A DNA stretch of 64,000 bases from Astrothelium macrocarpum (GCA_021030915.1 JAGEMR010000034.1:62001-126000), one strand, 5' to 3'. Shown: positions 45,842 to 58,338, numbered from the stretch's first letter. The notes: a model not told the origin generated them from the sequence alone. Numbers and translations are program-made.

Positions 45842-47095
45842 ATGCAATCCGGAATCTCAGGTACCTCATCCACCTTCTCTCCCTATCCCAACCATCCAAC
45901 GCCAAACCACCACCCAGCTAACTTCCCCCAGCATCCCAAGACCTCCGCGACGCCTTCAAAACCCTCCTCACCACCCCCACCCAACGCGGCCTCCTCGCAG
46001 GCATCGCCAACGAGACCCTCATCCCGCTAGCCTCCATCCCCTCCACCTCCCCCTCCTTCCTCGACGACCTCTCCAACCTAACCCCCCACCTCACGCGCAC
46101 CACCGCCGCCTACATCCTCCTCCGCCAAGACCCCCCCACCCCAACGGCATCCCCCTCCTTCGCAGCCATAACCTACATCCCCGACGCAGCGCCCGTGCGC
46201 AGCAAGACGCTCTTCGCGGCGACGCGCCTCACGCTGCTGCGCGACCTGGGCGTCGAGCACTTCGCCACCTCGCTGTTCGTCACGGACGCCGACGAGCTGA
46301 ATCGCGACGGCTGGGAACGGCATGTGCGCCATGAAGCGCTGGAGCAGCCGCTGACGGCGGAGGAGGAGAGTCTGGAGGGCGTCAAGGAGGCGGAGGCGCG
46401 GGAGAGGGGCGGCACGGAGGCGCGTAGGGGCCATGTGGGTGGGGGGGTCAGGTTGCCGGTTGAGGAGGCGGCCGTGGGGGCGTTGAGGGGGTTGGTGGAG
46501 GAGGGTGGTGGTGGGGGGTTGGTGCAGCTGGTGAGTTTCATTACTGGATTTGTGGGGGGGAGAAGGGATGGGGGATGTGGTGGGAGAAGAGGAGAGTGGG
46601 CTGCTGTGAGTATCGGCTAATGTGTGTGTGGGATGAATAGAAAATCGATGTTACGAGCGAGACGGTCAAGCTGGTGTCTACGGGGTCGACGACGCCTGAG
46701 GAGTTGCCGCAAGCGATTTCGTCGTCGGAGCCAAGGTACTCGTTCTATCGATATGGAGAGACCACATCGGAAAGCGAGGATGCGAATCCGGTTGTCTTTA
46801 TCTACACTTGTCCTACGGAATCGAAGATCAAGGAACGCATGCTCTATGCGTCGAGTCGTGGAAACATGATTGCGAGTGCTGAGAGCGAGGCGGGGATCAA
46901 GGTTGCCAAAAAGGTGCGTAAGAAGTGGATCGATATACTTGAAAGATTTGCAGGCAGCATCTAACATGTTGACGATCACAGCTTGAAGCTACAAATCCGG
47001 ATGAAATTACGGCACAAACGCTGCACGACGAGTTTCATCCAAAGCAAGAACAGAAGAGTGGATTTGCACGGCCAAAGCGGCCAGGGCGGCGGTGA
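45842..47095 (+). CDS. twf1: Twinfilin (two ADF-H domains)
   Basis: Four exons (45842-45860, 45932-46530, 46641-46913, 46982-47095) give 334 aa, the standard twinfilin length. The 19-nt first exon encodes MQSGIS, and the protein continues 'ASQDLRDAFKTLL', the usual twinfilin start. The first actin-depolymerising-factor domain covers about residues 5-140 ('RSKTLFAATRLTLLRDLGVE'), and the second about 180-310 ('PVVFIYTCPTESKIKERMLY' then ASSRGNMIA). The tail 'HDEFHPKQEQKSGFARPKRP' is the conserved capping-protein/lipid-binding end. Twinfilin binds actin monomers and capping protein. Exon 2 is very GC-rich: its first half is C-rich and its last third G-rich on the coding strand, unlike exons 3-4. 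Confidence 0.93.
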
Positions 47096-47461
47096 TTGTG
47101 ATATCATTTACATTTGTGATTAATGGCGTAAAGGAGTCCTGATATGCACAGAAACACTCAGCCGTCTACCAGTATGAATAGACTAGGCAAAGGGAAGTAA
47201 ATAAAAGCACCGTCTTTTCGCTAGGCCCTGATCATGGAAGACGCCAAACAGATGCAAGCAGGAGAAGCTGGACTGCGTCATGCAGAGATCGCACTGCCTG
47301 TAACAGTGCTCACTCGTGCTCGGTGACGCGAGGTTGAAAGTTTCTGCGAAATTCTAATCGAGCCCGTCTTGCATTTCCCTTGAGTGCTCATGATCCTATC
47401 ATATTTCAGAGACCGTAAAGTAGGCTTACCAGGAGCACCCTTCGGAACCAGTCTTCCGGCA
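47096..47461. other. Convergent 3' intergenic region
   Basis: It lies between the 3' ends of twinfilin and the carrier gene. No further feature seen. Confidence 0.5.
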
Positions 47462-48946
47462 TTACTCTTCATATTGACCGCCTGGTATCATGTCTCGTCC
47501 CTTCTCCAGGATTTCTTTGAGATATTCATATACCGTAAAGGTGACAGCTTGGCCTGGGGCCACTCGCATTACGCGCGGAGTAATACCCATGTAGAACGCA
47601 CGAGCGCCTTCTTGTTTGAACATGGCTTTGGAGATGTTGAGCACACGAGATATTGCCGTTTCGCCTGACGGAATAGTGCATTAGTGCGCTTGACCTTGAG
47701 AGGTAGTATCATAACAGAACTGACCTGGTTCCGCAGGCGTTTTCTGTAACCGTGTCTTGATGGTGTCGATGGGGGCATTTGATAAAGGACCCATAGCACC
47801 AGAAATGAGTCCAATAATTGATGTTTGCCATGAGGGAAGCGGAGTCTCGGGTGTTGCTTGGAGCTTCTGCAATGCCGCCTTTAACTCTGTGTATGCAGTG
47901 AAATTGACTAAAAAAACAAGCTTCCGTCAGTTTCTTTTGTCCGTGAAGTTTTGGGTCTATCCCCGGCTTCTAAGCTTGCCAAACTTGGTTGTCAAGGGTT
48001 TCAAAGGTAGATACGTACCAGCTTGATTGGTACCCTGCCGAAGGGCAGTCAAACTGACACCTCGGTACAGAGCGCCGATGCCTTCTTCACGTATGACAGT
48101 ATACATGGCATGCGCAGCGTTGCGGTATTTTGGAATGTCTAGTGGATCGGACATTGAATGGTGCTGTGCTTGTAATCGAATTTTGACCACCTCCATTGGG
48201 GTTACTACTGCAACGGCTTCTGTAATACCGGCAGCAAGACCAGCTTGAGATTGTGTTAGCTTCCAATTTCCAGTTTGGGTGGCCGGATATCTCCGTTCAA
48301 AAGCAATTCAGAAGATAGCCAAGTCATGCAGCAAGCGCCTGTCATGAGGTTTGGAACGCACCCAAGAATGTTGCTTGACCGCTAACCTCTCCTTCCTTGT
48401 TTGCCAAGAATTGCTTGTATTTCTCATAACTCGTAAACCGAATAGCCATTTTCGGTATGATTCCCGTTAGGACGGCGCCAAGACCTTTGTATAAACCTAA
48501 TGGTGTTTCCTTTTTCACGATGCCAACACCAGTTTCTACGAAGCCCCTTCGCTTGGCCTATACATATTCTCAGTGATCGCGCCGAGTTACCATTCGTGTC
48601 AGGTAAAGAGGTGAGAAGGTTGATGTAGAGAAGCAATCTGAGGTGACACGAGGGAGAACATACACCTGGAGCTCTTGCACGTCGTGATAGTTGCATACGG
48701 ACTTTGATGGTGTCTGGCAAGAATAAGCTATTGCCAGCTGTCATAACAAGTAGCTGGGTTTGCATACCTAGAGGATGGCAGACGAGTGCTTCCATCATAC
48801 CAGCTCCACCCCCAGCTAGAATGTCGCGTGTCAACACTGTTCTGCTTGCACTGCGGGAGGTTTCCCTTCACAACCATACCAATCAGATTAGTTGCTGCCG
48901 AAGCAGGCTTTTTCCCGCCCGGGCCTTTAACATTCGTCGCCGACAT
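47462..48946 (-). CDS. sfc1: Mitochondrial succinate/fumarate carrier
   Basis: Seven exons (48946-48880, 48815-48768, 48713-48664, 48557-48362, 48243-48019, 47907-47725, 47664-47462) give 323 aa, matching yeast Sfc1/Acr1 length. All three mitochondrial-carrier repeats are present: CHPLDTIKVRMQ, 'TPMEVVKIRLQAQ' and NAPIDTIKTRLQK. Sfc1-specific stretches include 'LYKGLGAVLTGIIPKMAIRF', 'GIGALYRGVSLTALRQGTNQ' and 'GITPRVMRVAPGQAVTFTVY'. Sfc1 exchanges cytosolic succinate for mitochondrial fumarate and is needed for growth on acetate or ethanol through the glyoxylate cycle (established for yeast and Aspergillus). It should sit in the inner mitochondrial membrane with six helices. The frame is intact, all introns are GT..AG. 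Confidence 0.95.
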
Positions 48947-50203
48947 TGCAGCGGGATTACGGCGTGGTGATATGCAAGAACTATCCTGGCCCAGAAAGGA
49001 TGGATGAGAGACAAATACGACGAAACAGGGATAAAAGCTGATCAAATATACATTCAAAGGGACGCAAAGAAATACTCAAGTTATTCAGAAAGTCTAGTAA
49101 GTCAAAGTAAATGAAGAAAATCCCAAGTGAATACACAAACCGAAGCCATCCTCTCCAAACTTCGGTAACCCACATCATCAGAGCCGCGGTCTTGAATTCC
49201 CTCCACTAGGCCTAGACTTACCACCACCCCCTAGCCAGCTAGCTATAGTTAGCTGTCAAGGGAGCCTCCATGGCGGTGGCTCCCCCCGCCTAGACTGTTT
49301 ACCCCAGGTTTCATGGGCCCTGGACGAGCAGAAGGGCACGCCAGAGGAGACATTACAGGGCGGAGCGGAAAGTCTCCTTCGAGTACGTTGGCTAAGAAGA
49401 AAATGTGTGTATCATCGTACAACAGCTCTCCAAGAGCGTCCTAGATATGCGGTGTAGCAGTTTCACATGCTGTTCCCTCTGCTCGCGCTGCTCGACCCAC
49501 GCGTCGATGTGCTCGTGGCATGACGTCGTGTCTCGGCGTCGACCTCGGTTGTAGGTAGAGACGGGCGAGAAAAAGTATGGCGCTAGTTAGCCGGATGTTG
49601 GTTCCGCTCAGCTGGCCGGCTTCTTCCGAGAACCTCCTATTGTCCGTGGCATCGGCGCAGATCGGGATAGGAGACCTGATGGTCGCAACTGTCTACTCTG
49701 GGGCAAGATGATAGAATAGAATCTAAGTAGCGGTAGTTGACAGGATATGCTATAGGAGCTAGCAAGGAAAGGTCATGGTATATCATATCTCCCGTGGAAA
49801 AGGCAGAGAATGAACACAATCATTTGATTGTCAAAATCCCACACCGTCAGAGTCCCGCCGCCGACCTTAGAATCCATAGTATATAGTACAAGTCCCAGTC
49901 GTGTGTGTGTATGCCTTCAGAGATCCACCCCCCAAAATCCATTAACCTACCCACTACACTCCTCCCCTCGTCATAAGAGCTATATGTGAGACCAAGTCTA
50001 TGAAACCAAATTCACCAAACTTTTTTTCCCTGCCGGATCCCCTCCGAACGCCTAGACAATGCTATTAACGCTGTGAATCAAAGCAGAAGAGAAACCAATG
50101 AGAGAAGGAAAAGAGCCACCTTATATGGACTCTAAACTCTGTTGAAGCAGATCGAGGCATGCAGACGGCACCTCTTCCATGGAAATTCTCCATCCGGACA
50201 ACC
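48947..50203. other. Intergenic region, 1.3 kb
   Basis: It holds the carrier's promoter and leader and the 3' region of the Sec7 gene. No coding, repeat or RNA feature recognised. Confidence 0.45.
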
Positions 50204-53200
50204 TCAAGACTCTGCGGAAATAGCGCGCAGTTGCGGCTGCAACCGATTCAAATCCAGCTCCTCGCCCGAACCCATCGCACGACCTTGCCTCTCCGCCTCC
50301 TCCCCACTCTCAAACGCATCATTATCATCAGCAGCAGCAGCAGCAGGGTCCAACACACAACTCGACCTTGACGGCGGCGTGTGGAAGTGTCCCTCTTCTG
50401 GCGACCGCTCAGGAGGCGGGATGAGATCCTCCGCCGAGAAGGTCCGCGGGCCCGGCGCCTCCAGATGCGGTGGTTCACGCTCCTCAAACACCGAGCCTTC
50501 TGACACGGCATCGTTCGAAGTGACCGCGTTGAGATTGTGATCAGCCAGGCTCGGCGCTGTGCTGGTGCTCTCGGTACCTGCGGGCGAGACGGGCCTCTCT
50601 GCAGCGGACATTGCTCCTTCGAAACCGGGGGGTTGGGGAACGATAGGGCTTCCCTGTAGACTGACATCTTCGCTATCGTCAATCGCGTTCGGGACGGAAA
50701 GCCGTTTATCCTGCGCGTGAGCTTCACGCCGAGCTTTGAGTCGGTCGTCGGGCGACATGTCCTTCCATTCGGAGCCAAAGTGGATGACGGATGCTTTTTT
50801 CCCATGGACAGTGAAGCTGCCCTTGGTCCTGGTCAGTCCCTCACTCTCGTGCGACGTCTCCTCTTCGCCGAGACCGGCAGAGGAAGCCGAGTCTTTGCCT
50901 TTCCGGCCACGGGTGTGAGACGATCCGTGGTGTCCATGCTCGTGTCCACGACTGTCGCGAAGTGTTCGATGCAAGCTACGGCGAACCTTGGAACGCCCCT
51001 CGGGGGATGGCAGGCCTGTACTCGGGTCTTGGTCTGAGTCTGGCGCTGTTCGTGGACGGCCGCCGTCGTCTTCTAAGAGACCTGCTTCGCGTAAGAGCGC
51101 TTGCTCCTTTTCATCGATACTTGGTGTCGGAGTTGCATGAAGAGGATCGGTTGTGCTGGACGTTGTTGGAGATCGAGCGTCACGTCCATGACTGCTTGAC
51201 ACAGAGCGATTATCGTGTGTCGCGTTGCTGGCGTGGTAACTGGTGATTGACCCACGAGAACGCCGATCTGGATTTAGAGAAAGAGGTGGGAGTTGCCATT
51301 GCTCCTGAGCTCGGGTTGAAGTCGCAGGTTCGGGACGTGCTTTGAAAGCCTGTTCTGTCTGAATTTCCAGTGAAGATTTTACATCTCGTCGTGGCGACCG
51401 CGCGAGCGAGCTCTGACTTCGCTTTGGACTCAAGGCTGGGCTAGCTCGAGGGCTAGATTTGCTTTGACCTGGTGATCGAGAAAGTACTGGATCTACTGTT
51501 GGAGCCAAGATATCTGTGGATTGCGGTTGACCTTCCAAGGCAATGTCGTCTTCAATATCCTTCGCCAGTACGTCTTTGTGACATCTCACTCGCCAAATGT
51601 CTTTCCTAGCCCAACGAAGTTGAGCCTCCATGCGACCAGCTGCCATGATAATGTCCTGACGAGTCTTGGCTTGAATGGGCGCGAGAATTTGGAGATGCCT
51701 TGCATTCCGTAGAAGCTTATCCAACTCTTTTTGGTGCTCGCCCAATTGATTTTCTGAGTGTGCGACCTTTTCCAGAATATGCTGTTTTCTGCTTTCGAGA
51801 ATCTGTTGCGCAAGCTGCACATCGATCTTGCCACTTTGGATTGTTACTTCTCCGGTCGGCGTGTGTACAGATCTCACCGATTTACTAGAATCTAGCCGTC
51901 GTATTCCCCGATTTCTTTGACCTTCATAGCTACCACCAAGAAGTCCTTTCATTCTAATGTTTGCCGAACGAAACGCTGAAGCGTAATTGAGCTTAGCCAG
52001 CCAGTCATTCATCTCCACTTCGTCGTCAGCCAGGAAATTCTCCTCAAAACCACCATGACGGACGAATGTAAAGGCATGCTTATGTCTTTTGTATGTTGCA
52101 TCCCGGAGTGCTACGGCATCGTCGGTAGAAAGGAAGGCGTCCGGCTTGAATTCCGTCAAAGGAGGCCGGAAGATGACTGGAGTCTCCTTGTTGCCTTGTT
52201 TTCGATGTGTCTCATGCTGATGGATGAGTCCCTTGACCCAAGCAGAACTTCGGAACAGGTACAACTGGGAGCCGGTGAGTATAGCCCCCCATTCCTGCCA
52301 TGGCGAACGGGCTTTTTTCTTCTTGCTGTCTTTTCTCCAAAGTATTCCCACTTTTGTGACCATAATGTCGACAACGCCTGCTTGCGCTTCTTGAGGATTG
52401 CTGATTCCTGCCTGAGATAAAAAGGCATCGGGTCGCGATCTTGCCGATAGAATTTGGAGGACACCAAAGCGAAAAAAGGAGTTCTGAAGTGCCTTTACGT
52501 CCAGAATTGAGGTGGTTCCAAGATATGTATAGGGATCATCAAGATTGATGACATTTTTGAGTTCTGGACGAAGAGCGTCCAACCTCGATTCAAGAATAAG
52601 TGTGTAGGGATCCAGTGGCTCTCTGGAAGCTGCTCTCTTGATCGGTTCTGGTGCCGGACTTTTGAATAGAGCTTTCCGAGGCTTCTGTGTTCCAGGTCTT
52701 GATCCATTAATATTTACATCGTCATCAATGTGGATGAAAGGGGTATAGGAAATGTTGTCATAAAAGCAGCTCAAGACTTCTTCAGCGACATCATTTCCAG
52801 ATGCCATTTTGATATAGTCCGGTTTTTGCATTTTGTTCTTGTTGTTTCTGTTGAAAACATCCGTCTGCAAAATAATTATCGAAAAAGCTAGTATATAAGC
52901 TTGCTCTATTCCAGGAGGTCAGCGATCGAGCAGTTCGTTACGTGAAGCATTGCTTACCTGACGACGTAAAGATTCCTGGATTGCACTCATGATAACGGTC
53001 GGCAAAGCCTTGAATGACACGATCGATTTGTTGCGTTTCTTTTGGCAGCTCAGCTTCCATCAATAGCTTTCGGACAGCCATATCAATAGGTTCGCCAAAA
53101 AACGCAAACGTTCGCATATAACTTCGCATGACTGCCGTCGAAAACTGATCGTTCGACTTGGACAACATGGAAGCAATGGAGCTACGAGGAATGGCTTCCT

Positions 53201-54697
53201 CAACTCTTGCCAAATACTTCACAGGCGTCTCTCCCTCTTCTCGTTCAGGTAATACAAGGATTTCTCGACTCAAAGCAAAGGAATTGCTCTTGGTTGTACC
53301 TCCAGGCGTACCAATCTGTCCGCTTGCCGGTGATCCATAACGAGAGGTTTGCAGGTCGGAGCTCTGCCGGAAGCGGGATAGACTAAAAACCGTGCCCAAA
53401 CTGCTTCTACCTGCAAGAGACATGGAATCCCGTCCGTTGATGGGTAATGGCGGCGTAGATGGAGTTTCGCCGCTTGACGTCGCAGTAGGGGACCGATTGC
53501 GCTTTTCTAGCCGCATTGGTGGCAAGAGACCGGGGGGTGAAGATTTGGCAGATGTGGTAGAGTCGTTCCGTGACAGATGATGCCCTGGGGTAGCGAAGCT
53601 GATAGAAGTTGGACCAAGAGCTCCATGTGAAGTGGCATGTCGTGCTGGTTGATATTCAAGACTTTGACTTTTCAATGTGCTTTGATGGGGTACTGCAGTT
53701 GTTGGGGGAGTTCGCAATGTAGGAGACTCGTTCGACGAACCGGAGGTCAGAGCGCTCGTAGAAGCTCTTGGCGTAAGGAGGCCATCGTTTCGTTGTTCAG
53801 GCGCTGTATCAGGTGGTGGTATTTTGACAGGTAAAGGAAATAAGGATGCGCGCTTATTACGTCCAGGAAATCGGAAAAAGGCAGCTGCTGAGACGGATTG
53901 AGTATTTTTAGAAGACGCATATGCGGCATGACGATTGGGGCTGCCATCAGAACGAGAGGATTCAGACTTTCTTGAAACAGAGGGTGCTGCACTGTAGGTA
54001 TGGTCTCCTCCCAAAACGGCAGGTCCTACTGGACGAACGTTTGCGGAAGTTGTTGATAAGCGAGTAGGGTCTTCTCCATCTTCTGCATGATCTTGTACTT
54101 CTACATGAAAGTCGGTAGGGTGATAGTCATGTTTGATTTGAGTATTCGATCTTTGAGGTTTCAACCTTTCACTAACCACCTGATCCAGCGGATTCTTCCG
54201 TCTTTTGAAGGGTGTTCGAACTCTTGGTTTGCGTGGTTGAGATTTGGGGATTTCTATGGTCGGCGCAGTAGTGATGATTGCAGGAGCTGAGAAGGCAAAG
54301 ATTAAATGTCAAGTCAGACGAAGATGAGTTGCACAAACATACCGTCATGTGGTAGAGAGGGTACAGGCGGAATCTCTACAGCCTGCTCTTTCGCTCGTAT
54401 AGACAATTGGGAATCGGAGGCATGGCGAAACTTCAACATGCTAAAGCGGCGCGTGTTTGGCGTTGCGGGCTGTATAGGCGGAGAAGGAGGACGGTCTTGC
54501 AAGATGCCGTGGGAGCTAGGCGGCGCGGACGTGGCGCTTTCATTAGTAGCGAGGCCAAGTGGCGGTGACAAATAGTCAATTGGAGTCTCTGAACGCGAGA
54601 CCTGCTCGCTGCGACGAAAAAAGTTTGAAGGATCAAAGGTGCTTCGACGGTGGAGGTCCTTCTCACTGCGGTTTGGACGCAGTCCCATCAAAGGCAT
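50204..54697 (-). CDS. Sec7-PH guanine nucleotide exchange factor for Arf GTPases (Syt1-like)
   Basis: Exons 54697-54343, 54286-52958 and 52905-50204 give 1,461 aa. About 440 residues of Ser/Thr/Pro-rich sequence precede the Sec7 domain ('GETPVKYLARVEEA' onward). The domain holds the glutamic finger in LPKETQQIDRVIQGFADRYH, and exon joining restores 'TSSEQAYILAFSIIILQTDV' followed by FNRNNKNKM, the conserved second Sec7 motif. A PH domain follows ('VVDIMVTKVGILWRKDSKKK' to 'MNDWLAKLNYASAFRSANI'), then a coiled-coil ('QQILESRKQHILEKVAH..') and a long disordered tail. This is the layout of fungal Syt1-type Arf GEFs, which activate Arf/Arl GTPases at Golgi and exocytic membranes. No defect seen. 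Confidence 0.93.
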
Positions 54698-55466
54698 GAC
54701 GGGTCATGAGTAGCAACAGTGAAGCACTCATGGGTTCCGAGCAATGTTGAATAAGCAAGGCAGGCAGTGGGCAGGTTTGCCCCCAAGCAGGACAGTTGGA
54801 GGGCTGTTGATGGGCGATGCTGGGATGTTGGCAGGATTGGAGCTGAGATGACGACTGGGGGTACAAGGCTGGCGAGACGAGGTATTTGGAGTTGGGGAGA
54901 AATGGGACGGCACCGCGTCGATGAGATTGATTATGCGCTAGAAACGAGTGACTGGATGGATATACAGAGATGAGGGCGACAGGGTGGAGGGTAGGGCAGC
55001 AGGAGACTGGAGCATTACAAGACATCGGAGCAGCGACGCTGGGGCGAAGGGGAGCCGGGACTGGGCCGAACTTGGCATTCCACCCTCCTCTTCCTCCTCC
55101 TTCTCCGCCCGCTCCCATCCCACTTCACTACCCCGTCTTATCGCTCCGATGGGCTACAGCCTTCTTGTCCTGTGTGAGCACAAAGCCATCCGTTGCATGC
55201 AGCATGCAGCATTTTGGATGGATGCAGTGGTAACCTGCACGATCAGCAGCCATGGTTGAGCAGAGATTGGGCCAAATGCCTGCACCCGTTGCCCCGCTCC
55301 TCCCCCTCCTTCTCTTGCCTGAGTCGTCAGGTTCAGGTGGTAGGCAGCACTGGTGCCATTCTCCGCCAAGCAACAGTGGCAACTTAGCACGCGACCTCTT
55401 TCCTTTTCCCGTTTTTTTCTTCTTGCTTACTTTGAATGACGGCATGTTGTGTCAAACTCTCCCTTA
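54698..55466. other. Divergent promoter region of the Sec7-PH and ECM14 genes
   Basis: A bidirectional upstream region of 0.77 kb. No gene or repeat recognised. Minus-strand frames here have no domain. Confidence 0.5.
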
Positions 55467-57343
55467 ATGGCTATCAGGAGTTCGGTCGCGAACTCAATCT
55501 CTCTCTCCCTGGTCTACACTACTCTTCTCTTCATTGCTCTGACCTTGCTCATTCCAAACGTTAGCTCTCGATCCACTCCCCGTCACTCGAGGCCCGATGT
55601 CTGGTTGGATCGTTCCTCAGAATCTGTTCATGGACAAGGCTGGTGGGACACATGGAGAAAGACTATAAAATCTAAAATTTGGCGTGACCCACATCATCCA
55701 GAATCCATCCCGAGCACATTGGAAAATGGAGCTGGACAACCAACACACAGGCTTCGTACAAGATACAGCGAAGATTTGGTTTTGCGCTTCAATTACGCGA
55801 CTGCAGACGAGCTGTCGGCCTTGGCAGAGGCTTGTGACATCCTCTTTCTGGACGTCTGGGAGTTTGGAGACAGCTTTGTCGACATCAGACTCTCAAAGGA
55901 CACTGTAAGACTGCAATTATTCCAGAAGCATAGACAACGCCTAACACACTTCAGGTCTCTGCTCTTTTAGGTTTGTTGCCCATATCATTGCAACATGCCC
56001 ACACCCCTATCATGCAGGAGCTGGACCTGGCTCAGGCAGTCTACAACTCGTATCCCCAAACCTTTTCTGCCTCTACAAGATCTCACAATCATCCACTCTT
56101 GGCACCAAAGCATTGGCCGAGCACCGCAGAAGAGACCAACATTTTCTTCCAAAATTATCAACCACTTAGCGTCATCATCCCGTGGATGCGCTTGCTGGCA
56201 TCTATATTTCCCACTCACGTTCGGAAGATAAGCGTGGGCAAAACTTATGAAGGTCGCGAAATACCGGCACTGAAGATTGGTGTCCATCCCACGAATGATG
56301 AGAATCCTCTCCCGCCTCGGAAAACCATCATTGTAAGTGGTGGTATCCATGCTCGAGAATGGATCAGCACTTCTTCTGCTAGTTATATAGCCTATTCATT
56401 TGCAACCCAATATGGAAAATCTCCTCTCATCAACAATCTTGTCGATTCATTCGATTGGATTTTTGTTCCCACAATGAATCCAGATGGCTACGAATACACC
56501 TGGAATCAGGATCGTTTATGGCGCAAGAACCGCCAATCCACGCGCCTTCGCTTTTGTTCCGGCATTGACTTGGATCGTTCATACGCATATCATTGGGACG
56601 GCACCGCAACATTAGGCAATCCCTGTAGCGAGAGTTTTGCAGGTGAGGAGCCACTCGAGGCAGCAGAGACACAATCCTTCACCAGCTGGATTCGCAACGA
56701 GACAAGCAACAATAATGCCGAGATTGTTGGATTTCTGGATCTCCACTCATATTCGCAAGAAGTCTTATATCCGTATTCATATTCTTGTACAGCTTCACCA
56801 CCAAGCTTAGAGAACCTGCAAGAATTGGCAATGGGTCTGGCCAAGGCCATCCGACTTGCAAATGGACATTACTACAAAGTTGTGTCGGCTTGCGGAGAAA
56901 ATGCTTCGCCCATCTCCAATGGAGACATGCGCAAAGCCATCCTTCCTCAAGGTGGTGGTTCTGCGCTTGACTGGTTCTATGGCGAGATGGGTGTTCGCTT
57001 CTCTTTTCAGATCAAACTACGCGACACTGGTAGTTATGGATTTTTGTTGCCCAAGGAACACATTGTTCCAACTGGAAAGGAGGTTCTCCAAGCGGTATTG
57101 CATTTTGGAAGATACTTGAGAGGTGAACTTGACTTCGGAGCATTAGAACAGGGATCTGGGACTGTGTCTACGAAACTCGACAATCCGCTGAAACCAGAAG
57201 CCTCGCGTGATGATCAAGAGCAAATTCCGGATCCGCAGGTTGCAACATTTTTGGGACAAGACTCAGATGACAATCAGAAGTTGCAAGAGCAATACCCAGA
57301 TGTGCATGGGCAGTGGGAGCTGCGTCGAAGGAGGCGCCGCTGA
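55467..57343 (+). CDS. ecm14: ECM14-type M14 metallocarboxypeptidase-like protein, probably a pseudoenzyme
   Basis: Exons 55467-55904 and 55955-57343 (50-nt intron with CTAACAC branch) give 608 aa. A hydrophobic N-terminal leader (LSLVYTTLLFIALTLL) suggests secretion or anchoring. The propeptide region is followed by the carboxypeptidase fold: the zinc motif 'SGGIHAREWIS' (His and Glu ligands), substrate-binding Arg region 'NPDGYEYTW..RLWRKNR', and third zinc ligand in 'GFLDLHSYSQ'. The catalytic Glu expected in the 'F.xELRDTGxYGFLLP' motif is Lys here (FQIKLRDTGSYGFLLP). This substitution is characteristic of ECM14 proteins, reported as inactive peptidase homologues linked to the cell wall. 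The C-terminal 100 residues are an acidic, disordered extension. ATG 55467 is the first Met in frame. Confidence 0.93.
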
Positions 57344-57666
57344 ACGGTCCATTGTTTCTTCGCGGTATTCATTGTGGCCGAATTGAGTAAAGGCAGAGGT
57401 CTAGTGTTTAATATGAGCATCGCATTTGGTCACGGATCTCATCTTTTTCGAAATCCAGGGTTATGAGAGGATTGGCGACGAATTTCAGAATTTCTGTATA
57501 CCCTTAGTGATGCTTCTTACAAGATAGCTATCATAATTACCTCTCACGAAATGCACATATTCCGTGACAACTTGCGTAGTCTCAACAGGCCGCCCGGAAT
57601 TGGCTTATGGAGTTTCTCACCTCCATACATCGCATTGCCTCAAGCCATCTCATTTTCATCTTCCTT
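57344..57666. other. Convergent 3' intergenic region
   Basis: It lies between the ECM14 and DHFR 3' ends. No feature recognised. Confidence 0.5.
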
Positions 57667-58338
57667 TCACTCCCTAACAAACAAACAAAACTCCAACTCC
57701 ACATCCCCCTCCTTCTTCACCCCCTTCACCCTCTCCCCCACCCACTCCTCCAACTCCTCCCTCCCCGCCCGCCTCCATCCCGCCTCCCTCGCCTTCTCCT
57801 CACTGCTCAAATCCAGCGGGAAAAACGTATCACACTCGTACTCCCTCCCCACCCTCGTCAACAGCACCCGCCTCGTCTCCCTCATCTCCAACGCAGCCGC
57901 ATACACCTGCGCGCCCCCAATCACAAACACCCTACCCAGCCCCTCCCTCCCCCGCAACTTCTCCAACGCGTCCTCCAATCCCCCAGCAACCACCACATCC
58001 TCACCAGCATCGTCCAGCCCCTCCCGACTCATGCTCCGGCTCACCACAACATTCACCCGCTCCCGCAGCGGTCGAAACCGCGCTGGAATGCTCTCCCACG
58101 TCTTGCGCCCCATGACCACCGCGTTCCTTGGCGTGCTGGCGCCGGCGACAGCAGGGGTGAAGAGCGGAGGAGCACGCTTCGTGACGCGCGCAAAGTACGC
58201 CATGTCGGATTTGAGCGAGGGCCAGGGGAGGGCGCCGGCGCGGCCGATGCCCATGGTGGGTGTTGCGGCGAGGATGAGGGTTAGGTCCGGGAGGCGGGGC
58301 ATGGTGTTGATTTCATCGGTGGGTGGTGGAGTGGTCAT
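57667..58338 (-). CDS. dfr1: Dihydrofolate reductase
   Basis: A single-exon 223-aa frame. DHFR motifs in order: 'LTLILAATPTMGIGRAGALP' then WPSLKSDMAYF (substrate site), 'NAVVMGRKTWESIP' (NADPH-binding), 'RVNVVVSRS', 'VFVIGGAQVYAAAL' (nucleotide loop) and 'RRVLLTRVGREYECDTFFP'. The enzyme reduces dihydrofolate to tetrahydrofolate with NADPH for thymidylate and purine synthesis in the cytosol. Length is usual for fungi, with insertions around residues 50-65 and near the C-terminus. The start is ATG 58338; an internal Met at codon 13 (58302) is a possible alternative. The coding strand is strongly C-rich at its 5' end and G-rich at its 3' end. Confidence 0.94.
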   Translation of the reverse strand: MTTPPPTDEINTMPRLPDLTLILAATPTMGIGRAGALPWPSLKSDMAYFARVTKRAPPLFTPAVAGASTPRNAVVMGRKTWESIPARFRPLRERVNVVVSRSMSREGLDDAGEDVVVAGGLEDALEKLRGREGLGRVFVIGGAQVYAAALEMRETRRVLLTRVGREYECDTFFPLDLSSEEKAREAGWRRAGREELEEWVGERVKGVKKEGDVELEFCLFVRE

